Shown here: positions 10,776 to 21,796 of the stretch, piece by piece
Numbering within the stretch: position 1 is the first letter of the stretch
Layout of the letters: every line of letters begins with the position of its first letter
Source: Datisca glomerata
Taxonomy: Eukaryota; Streptophyta; Magnoliopsida; Cucurbitales; Datiscaceae
Reading direction: 5' to 3'
NCBI GenBank assembly: GCA_003255025.1
Contig: QANY01005768.1
Location: 1,128,805 to 1,192,804 of the forward strand
Length of the DNA: 64,000 nt
Position numbers and translations under genes: made by a program
The notes under the pieces: model-generated
Database searches by the model: none
The model's input: the letters and a program-made list of their open reading frames with translations, nothing else
What the model was told of the DNA's origin: nothing

Positions 10776-12700
10776 TTTTATATTGGGTAATATATTAAGA
10801 CCATTTTAGACTTTGATCTAAAATCAATTTATTCTATTAAATTTTTGAATATTTCCTATTGTCACTTAAGTTTTCCCGTCAATAAAAAATAAAGTCCTTA
10901 CAAATGAAAACAATGTTAAATACAAACGTTAGCCTAAAAATACTCGAACCAAAGTGTAATTTTGGGTTAAAGTTTAGGGGAGTGTTAGGATATTAACATA
11001 CCTATTCCACACTCTAAAATAATTTCTTTCTATTATATTTTTCTGGAAATAATTTTAAGCTAAATCATTTTCACATTTGAGATATTTATTAAAATAATTT
11101 ATATATGCAAAGCTATATATTTGCCTTGCCATCACCAAAATATTTAATAAACCAAATAACAACATAGTAAAAGAATTTGTTTTTACACTATAATGCATAT
11201 ACAATTTGGAGGGTCATTAATTACACACTCTAAACTTGAGACTATAAGGATTATAGAGAATGATTTTATTTCATTCTGACGTGCAACACCAGTTTTCTAA
11301 ATCGTATCATAACATTTTTTTAACTAACAAAAGACTAATAGACTCAATGATTGAAACATCCACAATAATATAAGGATAACATTTCAAAATACAAAATCAT
11401 CAATTGAAAGGCGAAACTAAGCCAATCTATGGATAAGTTCATTCCTCAAATTTGCATAAGGTGCTTACACTAAGGGAGATATAGTAGCTGCCCTTTACAC
11501 TGCTACAATATAACTCTGAAAAAAAATCCTGAATTGTTTCAAGGGAGTCAGGTTCTACAATAGAAATGCAAGATTTAGGTCCAACGTTAATAATAATCTT
11601 TCACACAAATCTAATGCCTCGGCAATCAAATCCAAAAAAAGAACCCTTAAAATACTTTGAGAAAGCACTATGCACACTACTCAAATTGAGGCCATCAACT
11701 AAGGATGTCAAAAATATCTGTGGGTGTAAATATTCACGAGTATTTAGCTTAATGCATGAGTTTCAGATATTACATATGAAGCTATCACTCAGATCATTAG
11801 AATATATTTAGATAATCCTGCAGAAGCCATGAACGAAGAAATTTTGTTCAAGTGCGACCTAGTTTGTATGTGCGGTTTCTACTATCAATATTAATGTGTG
11901 AGTTTTCAGACATTATATATGAGTGTGAGTTGTAATTGAGTGGATAAATTTTTACCCATTATATATGGGTAGAGTATGAGTAATACCCATTACCCATTGA
12001 GTACCCACAAAAATCATTACCATTCTTTTCTTTTCCTAAAGACAATAATATTTAATGAAAATTATGATTTAATTCTATTTCCATTCATGATTGACAATTG
12101 AATTTTATTAATTTTATAATCGAACTAAACATGATCATTTTGACATAGTAAGTAGACTTTAAATTTGATTCAGACTTAAGCCAGTCCTTATAGGGAAAAT
12201 CTTCCGCATTTTCATATCACTTTTCTTAGGACATGATCTGATATCATGACACATAATTCCAAAAAAATAAAAATAAAAAGGTACGCGTTCATACTTAAAT
12301 TCAATCCAAATATGACTCCTATTTTTCCTTCTTATCCACACTCCAGCTTGTGTAGAGGATTGTTAATATCCAATACATCCTAACCCTTATTGAACTTGCC
12401 AAAGATCCTTTCAAAGTATACTCATCTATATCCAATATTTTCCCAACTTGAGATGCTAGATTTTGACACACTAATTTATTAAGTGAGTCCTGAGGGAGAT
12501 CTTGGATTTAGACCCATATTGAGCAGTAGTCAAAATTAATTTTACACTTGGAACAACGCTATAACAAATGTGGAATTCTGTAAAAAATAATATACATATT
12601 TCTCGCGCATCTGTGTTTGCCAATATTGTGCTAATTTAACGCTCTTTAATATCAAACTTAGAGCTTTTAAATAAAATATCTAAATAAGATTCTTATTTAT
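10776..12700. other. Intergenic DNA, no gene seen
   Basis: AT-rich sequence between the copia element and the eIF6 promoter. The only recognisable item is the 100-bp block at 11793-11892 that recurs in the protease gene. Around 11900-12000 there are short repeats of the form TTACCCATTATATATGGGTA. Confidence 0.6.
11793..11892 (+). repeat. 100-bp block shared with cathepsin B-like intron (copy 1)
   Basis: Matches 24704-24803 over exactly 100 bases with about six differences and no indel (about 94%). The block begins ATCATTAGAATATATTTAGA and ends CTATCAATATT. The sequence on either side does not match. It reads through in one frame with no stop (includes [11 protein letters not shown]), as does the other copy. 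Confidence 0.88.
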
Positions 12701-12766
12701 GGTTCGGAATCGGATTGGATCGGTTCTAATGTGCCCATCGGTTTAGAACCGCGGCGAACCTATTAC

Positions 12767-12772
12767 AGCCCA
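12767..12772 (-). promoter_or_regulatory. Candidate site II element upstream of eIF6
   Basis: AGCCCA, i.e. TGGGCT on the other strand, about 150 bases before the eIF6 start codon. Site II elements (TGGGCY), recognised by TCP factors, often pair with telo-boxes in promoters of plant translation genes. The motif is short, so alone it is weak evidence. Confidence 0.4.
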
Positions 12773-12908
12773 ATAAATTTTAAGCTTCCACGGTTTTGTA
12801 TCTTCTCTTCCACCCCCCCGTCCTTCCCTCTCTTTTCCATAGAATCTTCAATAGGGTTAACGTGCTTTCCATTATTCGTTTGACAAAGGCCTTGACCCGA
12901 AGCAGCAG

Positions 12909-12916
12909 AACCCTAA
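12909..12916 (+). promoter_or_regulatory. Candidate telo-box just before the eIF6 start codon
   Basis: AACCCTAA ends four bases before the ATG at 12920. Telo-boxes near the transcription start are a known feature of plant ribosomal-protein and translation-factor genes, which fits the gene that follows. Confidence 0.5.
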
Positions 12917-12919
12917 GTC

Positions 12920-12931
12920 ATGGCGACCAGT

Positions 12932-12992
<61 letters not shown>

Positions 12993-15900
12993 CGCGCGCG
13001 CGCGCAAAATCGTGTGTTCTCTCTCAAAAGCTGGATCTTTTATTTTTATCCTTTTTCCTTGTTGTAAAAGCAAAAAAGAACTATAGATATACTATTTGTG
13101 CGCAGAATCGAGGAAGACAAGTGTCACTGAGATATCTGTTTGTTTGCTTTCTCTCCAGGGCTTCAGTTTGAGAATTCATGCGAAGTTGGGGTGTTTTCGA
13201 AGCTCACTAATGCTTACTGTTTGGTTGCCATTGGTGGTTCTGAAAACTTCTACAGCACCTTCGAGACTGAATTGGCAGATGTTATTCCTGTCGTTAAAAC
13301 TTCTATTGGCGGCACCCGCATAATTGGTCGCCTTTGTGCTGGTTAGTGCAGTGTGCTCGTTCCTCTACGTTGTGAATATGTATGCGTGCCTTTATTCAAT
13401 TTTATCTCCAGATTCTTACAATAAAACATTGCAGGTAACAAAAATGGGCTTCTGTTACCCCACACCACCACTGATCAAGGTCAATATAATTTCTCTAATC
13501 TATAATTTTGACCAGGAGATATGATTTGTTGCTTACTGATTGTAATTACAATCTTCAAGGTCTTTGTCATTCTCCTCCCATTCACCAAAAAAAAGATTTT
13601 TTATTCTTGCTTATGACAGTTAATCCGCGCGTGGGATGATATTCCTTATTCTACATTCTTTCCCATAGCTTTATCTAATAATCATTCATGTTCACTCGAA
13701 AATTTTAAATGAAGATGGTGGCACATATGTGGGTATGGAGGCATCAGTATTGATATATACAGGGACATATTTTGATATCTATTCAGTAATTAGCTAAAAT
13801 GTAGACAATTTATCAGATAGAAAAGTGCAATAAGAAGGCCGTTTTCTTTTTATCCTCTTTTCTTTTCCTTTTAAGTATTGACAAAAGAGAATAGTTATTT
13901 TCCTTCCTCCTTCAAGCTACGCCTTATGTGAAAGCATATGAATATCTTGGGTTGAGCACAAACCAGTCTAATTGATCCTTAGCTTGCAAAATTGATAATC
14001 AGTATTTTGTTTTTCTGATTTTCCTTTAGTTGTAACTGACTGGGAAAATTGTTTGGAAAGCTTTGGATGGAATCTGATAAAGATTTAATGAGTTAGGGAT
14101 TCGATGTTAGGAAAGATCAGATGGTTTTTGTCTTGTTTGTATGTCAAGTATTGTTAAGGTGAAAGGCACAGTGGAGCTAGCACTAAACACAAGATGGATT
14201 GCTTGTTTTCTCTAAGATTGTTGAAAAAGATGTTGACTTTTGAAAGTATATCAAAGGTCAACAAACATACAGAGTGTCTTAGATGCAAAAATGTTCAACA
14301 AACATTTACTGAACATCTAAAAATTAAATACCTATATTTGGAGATATAAAAGTCGAATATATTTAAACTGTATTGACGTCTCAAAAGCAAAAGCAACAAA
14401 AGCTAATGAGTGAAAGAATAAAAATGAAAAACTAAGGCCCTGTTAGTTATAGTTTCTTGGTCCTAATGTTTCAGCATCCATCTTTCCTTTCTCTCTCATA
14501 TTACACGCATGAAAAGAAGGAATTATAAATATCATTAAATTAAAATCGAACCTGATGGAGGGAAAAACTTTTAAATTCTCAATTTGGTGTACTTGGTGTA
14601 CTTTTCTCCGTCACTGTTGATGCTTTAAGTTTCTTTGGGAGTAGTTATACAAGGCCTATCTTGTTCTTTGCCTTCATGGAATCTTCGTTGTTTACATTCT
14701 TAATATGATTTACATATCTCATGGCCATGGTTCTCTACCTTCCTGGAACTTACTGATGTCGCATTGGTTCTTCTAAAAGAACTTCAGCACTTGAGAAACA
14801 GTCTACCTGATCATGTCGTTGTCCAGCGCATAGAAGAAAGACTTTCTGCTTTGGGGAACTGTATAGCATGCAACGACCATGTTGCTCTGACACACACTGA
14901 TCTTGACAAGGTAATGGCTGCGTTTATGTTAAATGTTTCTTTTAAAATTGTAGTCTGTTAATATCTATCAGTCAAGATCAGTTTGGGAGGAAGGGAGGAG
15001 AGACTGTTTATAACAAGGATGTTTGAGTATAAGGAAAGTTACGGAAAATTTAAGTCGTTGTCCTCCGTTTTCTTATTTTTAAAACCTCTTCCAGGCCTAT
15101 CTTATTTCTTAAAAACCCAATAACTTATCTGCATGTACTCACACTTTTTTATTTTTATTATTTTACGACTTTTTTAAGTGCCAAAAAATAGTTAATATTT
15201 TTACTGATAAAAAAATACATTTTTATTCTATTCGAACCCTGTTCTTTTATTTATTATTTCTGAAACCTACTCGAAACAATGAATGTCTGAGCGTGGAAAA
15301 CTTTTCCGCATTCCAAGAGTTCACTCATTCTGTTTTATTTCCTAAAAGTCTGACTCAAATATATATTCATTACACATATAGACTGTAACAAGACATGGAG
15401 AAAATTGGTTTTCGGTTCACCATAAAGTATCTGTATTGTAAAACTTTTCACGCCCTAGACGTTGCTATGTTTAACTGAAATCCAATTACTCCCATAGAAA
15501 TTTGACTATTTGCTTGGATCAAGGTTTGCTTAAGAAAAAGGTTAATATGCATGTTCAGAACATGTTGGACTTATTTTGTGCCTTTACCTCTAGCAGGAAC
15601 TATGTTAGTTTTTTCAATTTCATTCTAGAGAGATTATTTCTCAATTGAGGGCTTCCATTATCAGTTATTATGCCTTTTTTCAACTACCTATGTAATCATA
15701 GTAGACTGATACAGAAAGAAAGATAATGTGTGTTTCCTGAAGACTCTCAATTCATTTTTTTCTTCTCTCTCTTTAGCAGCAAACCAACATAGTCTTGAAC
15801 TTTTTGATCTGCTTAACAATGGTTATGAATTCAGCCCATTATTTCTTGAACAGGAAACTGAGGAGATGATTGCAGATGTTCTTGGAGTTGAAGTTTTTAG

Positions 15901-16310
15901 GCAGACAATAGCTGGTAATATTCTTGTGGGAAGCTACTGTGCCTTCTCCAACAAGGGTGGCTTGGTAAGTCTCGAATTATCTTGGTTTAGATCTACGCAT
16001 TTAGTAAGGCGTATCTACCTCTTATTGAATTATCCTAAAAAATTTCACGCAGGTCCATCCACATACGTCCATTGAAGATTTGGATGAACTATCAACACTT
16101 CTTCAAGTCCCTCTGGTTGCTGGGACGGTGAACCGTGGAAGTGAAGTGATAGCCGCAGGGTTAACAGTAAATGACTGGACGGCATTCTGTGGATCAGACA
16201 CCACAGCTACAGAACTATCAGTAATTGAGAGCATTTTCAAGTTGAGGGAAGCTCAACCCAGCGCCATTGTTGATGAGATGAGAAAATCTTTGATTGACAG
16301 CTATGTGTAA
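12920..16310 (+). CDS. EIF6: Eukaryotic translation initiation factor 6 (60S anti-association factor)
   Basis: Exons 12920-12929, 13159-13341, 13435-13479, 14780-14910, 15854-15964 and 16053-16310 join in frame to 245 codons plus TAA, the usual eIF6 length. The first coding exon is only 10 nt (ATG GCG ACC A) and joins to give [16 protein letters not shown]. Further conserved blocks: [113 protein letters not shown], and the end [10 protein letters not shown]. The protein is the five-bladed pentein fold; known roles are pre-60S maturation in the nucleolus and blocking 40S-60S joining until release. All introns are GT-AG and no lesion is seen. Intron 1 carries a large compound microsatellite. 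A consensus donor overlaps the stop codon (see findings). Confidence 0.96.
12934..13005. repeat. Compound microsatellite (CT)n-(GT)n-(GC)n in eIF6 intron 1
   Basis: About 42 bases of CT, 16 of GT and 14 of GC in direct succession, starting three bases inside intron 1. CT tracts are binding sites for plant BBR/BPC factors. Alternating GT/GC favours left-handed DNA. Confidence 0.97.
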
Positions 16311-18955
16311 GTGTGAATGTACCTCAATTCAAAGCATGTTTCTTTTCGTGCTGTATTTTGTTTTTCAGGTCTCCTCCCAGAGTACTTGGTGTGTGTCGAA
16401 TGTGATTCTCTCTGGGTATTTATTGTATTTGGAATACTTTGCTTATATATCGGATAAACACCTGTCATTTTACTTTAAGCTGAAGTAACCATTTTGATGC
16501 AAAAAGCATTATCGTTTTGGTGAGTAATTATCTAATTTACAATTTAGACTGCAGTTGATTATTGATGAACCAGTACACTCTAATTTACAATTTAGACTGC
16601 AGAGTTGTTTTTGTGTGTGAGCTGCTTTATATGTTGAGTATGCCAGTCTAAGCAGCAACGACGACGAGTGCCGACCAAATACGTTTTATTGAGCAAGGCT
16701 AGCGTCTAATTCACTATAGCAGAGCAGATATTTGCAACAATAAGCATGCAAAAGATCTGAAGCGTGATGATTATAAGAAGGATGCTACTATGCTAGCGTT
16801 TCCGTAATAACTAATTTTGGGGTGAAGCTTTAAATAACATAACACAGGATCAGAAATTTTCTAATTGGAAACTTATAAATGAAATTATCTTTTATTTTTC
16901 ACAATTCCTTATTTTTTTTTACGAATATTTTATCACAATTTCAATAATTACATTTGTTTGGTCAAAATTTAAATTTATGGTGTGAATAATTAAGGAGGGA
17001 TATGAGTTGGTGGTAAATTTACAGATAAAATTATCTTCTAATGTTTTATTGTTAAATATAATTCTTATCTTCTCAATTTTTCTCTCTTTATCAAATAAAT
17101 AATAGTTATATTTATTAATAAAAAAGTGAGAAGTCATTTCTCAATATTTGGTACATTTTGATCACTTCTATAAAATGGTACGTCATTTTTTTATGAGAAT
17201 GTTTAAATAATCGTTGATGTTTTTAAAGTGTGAATGTTTAAATAATTGTTGATCATTTTTCTGGAGTGAAAATATTTAAATGACTATTGAAGTAAGTGTT
17301 GATTTCATTAGATAAAATTTAGATAATCGTGATGTCATTTAATAAATTTTGGATAAACTCTGGACAATCACCATGTCATTTAATAAAGTCAATAGCCTAC
17401 TTCAATCGTCTAGATTAGTCATTACATTTCTGTGCCTGGACAAACAAAAGCTAGCTTATTAACCTAAAACTTAATAAACATTTCTCCAATATTAATTTGT
17501 TTTAAGCTTGGCACATGTCAACGTAATCCACTTCTTATATCTTACAATTCTCATTGCTTCCTTTACTGAACGTCTTTGAATCCTGAAGTTTAGGGGTTGT
17601 TTAGAACGAGTTAAGTAAGAACGCTGAAAAAATTAAGTTGTTAGGAAAGTTTAAGTGGTAAAGTTAGATGATAAGATATTAACATTGTCATGTTTGGTAA
17701 CACATGGTTAGGTGAAAAAAATTATTGAAAAATATGATTTCCTTGTTTGGTATGTAGGATACTTGGATAAAATTGTGTGTGAAAGTTTGATAAAGTTAAA
17801 TAAATTATATTAAATTAATAAAATTATTTATTATTTACAATTTTTTATCAATTTTTATTTTATTGTCAATGATTATTTATAGATTCTAATATAAACTATG
17901 TCTTATATATACACATTATTTTACGCATTAATTAATTAACTATTTTATTAACTCATCAATAAAATTAAATCAACTCTTTCTCTTACTACGCCAAAAATTA
18001 AAATAATTTTATTACTTACACCTACAAATAAATTCAATGACAAATTGTTCAAAATTACATAGCAAAATTGTATACAGATTCTCTATTAGCAGTTACTAAA
18101 AAATCTTAATAACTATGTCGTGTTTGATTGAATTTTCTCTGATATCGCAAATAAATATCATATATTTTTCCTCTTTTATATATAACATAAATATGATATA
18201 AATAAATGCCATTTATATTAAGACATGAAAATATGCAATAATACATAACAGTTTTCTCGTTACATGTACTTCTCTTCAGTACATATGTGTACCATGGTTT
18301 CGTCACACGGGTCCGGTCCTTCACACAAAAAATGAGACGTGATAAACAATTCAGTTATATTCTTCTTTATAAATTTAATATTTTTTAAATATTGATAGTT
18401 TATGAATAATATTTATTTTAGGAAAGAAACTAATTTTTAATTTCAAAAAAATAGTTGATATTATTAACATGTATTCTAATCATTTAGATTTTATATTTAT
18501 ATATATATGAAAAATTTATTTATCCTTAATTCAAATTTTATATTTTATTTCATTTATATCGATTAATGTGCATATCTTAATCTCACTAGACTACTCCGAG
18601 AGGAGTTGGTAGATGAGTCGGAAGGGATAGAAAAAATCTCAAAATTCAGCGTCAATACCGTTTTGGTTCCACCAGGATCGAGATATTTTATGATACTTTT
18701 TGTGAGACTTTGATATTCAAAAAAATAAAATATAAAAATCAAGTAAGAATAATCGAAACAAATAACGATATTTATATGAGGATTTGAAAAAGTAAAAATT
18801 ATTTTGAAGAATATATATGTGATGTAAGATGATGAAAAAATTATTTTTTAAAGTAAATTTTTGTTGGAAAGTTGTAGGAAAAAGTAAATGGACCAGATCA
18901 AATTTAAATAAAAAATTAAAATAGTAAAATTGATGTGATATTTTTCATTTTCTTT
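16311..18955. other. Intergenic DNA, no gene seen
   Basis: Very AT-rich. A 22-base motif (TCTAATTTACAATTTAGACTGCAG) occurs twice near 16530-16605. Around 17185-17400 imperfect repeats of TGTTTAAATAATCGTTGAT and ATGTCATTTAATAAA recur. From about 17595 a GGGGTTGTTTAGAACGAG-type sequence resembles the end of a MITE, but no partner end was found. Confidence 0.55.
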
Positions 18956-18964
18956 TTAAATTTT

Positions 18965-19995
18965 GAGAAAATTCCACTGACACATGTAATTCCTTTAAAT
19001 GAAACTCGCACCTCCTCTAGTTTAGAAATATCACTCACACCCTCGAATTTTTAAGTAAGGACACTTACACGCCTTCACACCCCCTTCTGTTAGATTTTCT
19101 GTTAATATATTAGTAAAATACAATTATATCCCTCAGTTCTACAGTCTTGGACCCTTCGATTAAAATACTTTTTACTTTAATTTTTCACCCTTTCTCCCAC
19201 AAACAAGCCCTAAGCCAAGGAATATTTTGATTATTTCTCTCTGGGTAATTCTTACCCCTTTTCTACGATATGTTATTATCTGTTCCCAAAGCATATTTTG
19301 ACTATTTCCCTCTAGGAATATTAACGGCGGAGCTCGGCCTTGATTGTTGGTAATGAAAAATAATTCAAGCTTATTCCTTTTCAGAAACAAAAGATCAGAT
19401 TCGAAAATTTCCCGAAACAAAACCCACCCACGCCTTTAAAATTTCAGAAGAAAATTTGGAAGTTTAGAAATTCCAAAAGCTAAATTTCATAAACCCAGGA
19501 AAATCCAAGTTTAAAGATTATTCTTTTTTTATTTCTCACTGAATAAGGGAGAAAAATTGAAGGAAAAATACATAAACCCGCACAGCTCCGAGCACCACCA
19601 CCCAACCCACCAGCATAGCTCTGAGCACCACCACCACCTGAAACTCCTAGGTTCTCTTTGTTAAATGGAAGACTGTAACGATTTCCTGAGAGAAGACAAC
19701 AAAGAATTTCTCACGCAAAACAGTGAGAAAGAAAGGGGGCATGAGGAGAGGGTGGAGAAGCTCACAGGTTGGGTACTCTAGGGTTTTCAAAATATGAGAT
19801 AATAAATTGGGGTATTTTGGTAATTTTATGTCATTTAATTTTATTTCAACGATGGAACAGCACTTAGATGGAACAGCACTTAGGGAGTATGAGTGTCCTT
19901 ACTTAAAAACTCTAGAGGTGTGAATGATATTTTTAAACTTAAAAAGGGTTGAGTATCATTTAAATAAATCTCAGGATGTCAGTTATAATTTTCTC
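18965..19995. mobile_element. Non-autonomous Mutator-like element (MULE) with long TIRs
   Basis: 1031 bp bounded by a perfect 9-bp direct duplication TTAAATTTT (18956-18964 and 19996-20004). The ends are long inverted repeats: GAGAAAATTCCACTGAC at the left and its near-complement ..CAGTTATAATTTTCTC at the right. The similarity extends about 140 bp inward, through ATATCACTCACACC / GGTGTGAATGATAT and TTTTTAAGTAAGGACAC / GTGTCCTTACTTAAAAA. A 9-bp duplication with long TIRs beginning GAG is the Mutator signature. No transposase is present. The interior (about 19150-19790) is less AT-rich and contains two copies of a CTCCGAGCACCACCACC / CTCTGAGCACCACCACC motif, so it may be acquired host sequence. 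Confidence 0.9.
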
Positions 19996-20004
19996 TTAAA
20001 TTTT

Positions 20005-20820
20005 AAAGGTTAGATCATGTCCAAACTTTTTCTTAGTTTGTTGTTTGTGTCTATATATACTAAACAATCCTTGATGCTGACGTCATTGCTCACGAAGAGG
20101 CCGAGTGTAGCTGACCCTTATGACTTGTTGAATTTTAGATGAAAAAGTTAGACGAAGTTAAATGAAAAATTGAAACTTTGATATATTTTAGTAACCCTAT
20201 ATTTAAAGTGTGAGATGATGATTGTTTAAGGAGAAATGTTCATTCCTATTCTGAATCACAAAATCAACGTCTCTCCCCCTTCTCTCTAATTTTCTTTTCT
20301 TTTGGTTATGGTAGTCTAAGGCAAGATGTATTAGTAAAGGAATTGTCGTAGCGGAAAAATATGAGTTTTGAAAAATATGAGAAACAACCATGAATAAGAT
20401 AAAGAAAATAGTTTTTAACGTGTGAAAACTGAAACTTTATATTATTACTTAAACCGTCAACCAAAAACACAAGTGTGTAGACACTCGAAATTAAAGCCGA
20501 AACTATTCTCTTCTTTCTCAAAATTCTTTGGCAAAAACAAAAAACATGAAGAGCGCTTTCAATTTTTTTAATTGTTTAAAAGCTAAAATGTAAAATATAT
20601 CCTGCAATTTGTTTAAAATGAAAATTGTACTCCTAAATTTTTTTTCGTATTGTTATACCTTTATAGTTTGAGAAACTGTAAAACACATCATTCTGCTACA
20701 TAAAAATGTTAAAACTAACGACTAGTTAAACGCCGTTAAAACTCCATCCAATTTCTCATCATTTTGACTCATTCATTTCCCCCATTTTCGGGCTTCATCA
20801 AATACTTTCTCTTCATTTGT
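20005..20820. other. Intergenic DNA, no gene seen
   Basis: AT-rich sequence between the MULE and an LTR fragment. The short minus-strand open frames here look like chance. Confidence 0.5.
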
Positions 20821-21796
20821 AGGCTAATATGGGGATAGTAAGGAAAAAATACATTCGACTACGAAATTAATAAAACTACCAATTAAAACCATAAGTGTAT
20901 TTATTAGTTATTAATTATGATGAACTCTACTATGGAATCGTAATTGAATTCGAAGTGTATTTTATGTTACTCGATGTAACCATCATTGACCTATTATTCA
21001 TTATGTAATGCTCATGCATAAGATAATACCTTACGTAATTAAGTGAAGTACCATTGACCTAATAATTATACATTTATTAGTATCCTCATATTCTAAATTC
21101 ATTTATCGGTCAACTATGATAATATACATACTTGATGCCTTGAGTTAAATTATCAAATCTCTAGTACTGCACTAGAGATATTAAACGCTTAGTTCACTGC
21201 AATCACGTACATGAATTACCTAAAAAGTACTATGCCACTTAATGAAAAATGTCTACAGATTCTTGAGTATGAACTCTAGTCATCCAACCTACAGAATATG
21301 TTGACTCACATAATCTCATTCTTAATGGATCGAATGATTAAGCTATTAAATTTGAGCCCTAACTCTTTTAAGATTGAAAACACTCATAAAATAATAACAA
21401 CAAGTCTCGATTTTTATCCGATAATAATTTAATGAAAATCAGACTCATTAGTCATTTTAATGCATTCCACATGCACTACTACATTAACCATTTAGTCCAC
21501 CTAGTGATCAACGTAAATCACTCTACATGATAGAGTCAATATACTATAGTTTTCAAGTGAGAGCACCAAACTTCACTAAATTGTCAAATAAGAGTTCACA
21601 AGTCATAAAGAACTCTTCGTTTGCACCTTGTGACTTTGAGCTCAATTCCATAACATACGAACCAGGTAATAAATGCTTGTGGGTCTTTTACTAAAACTGC
21701 TCATATGTAACAATATATCATTTAGTTCAATCTATCATCTTTATATATATATATATATATATATATGATTTCGTGTTTTAGTGCACAATCCCAACA
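20821..21796 (-). repeat. Copia-type LTR fragment, minus orientation
   Basis: Ends at GTGCACAATCCCAACA, which on the minus strand is TGTTGGGATTGTGCAC, the usual start of a widespread plant copia LTR family. Internal blocks (ACTCGATGTAACCATCATTGACC, ATCAAATCTCTAG...AGAGATATTAAACGCTTAGTT, CATTCCACATGCACTACTA) match the copies at 32.9-34.6 kb. The left edge at AGGCTAAT looks truncated and no target duplication was found. Confidence 0.7.
21742..21766. repeat. (TA)n microsatellite
   Basis: About twelve TA units inside the LTR fragment, close to its outer end. Confidence 0.95.

Noticed and set aside
13324..13524. 66-residue frame in eIF6
   Set aside because: It crosses an intron and an exon in the wrong frame.
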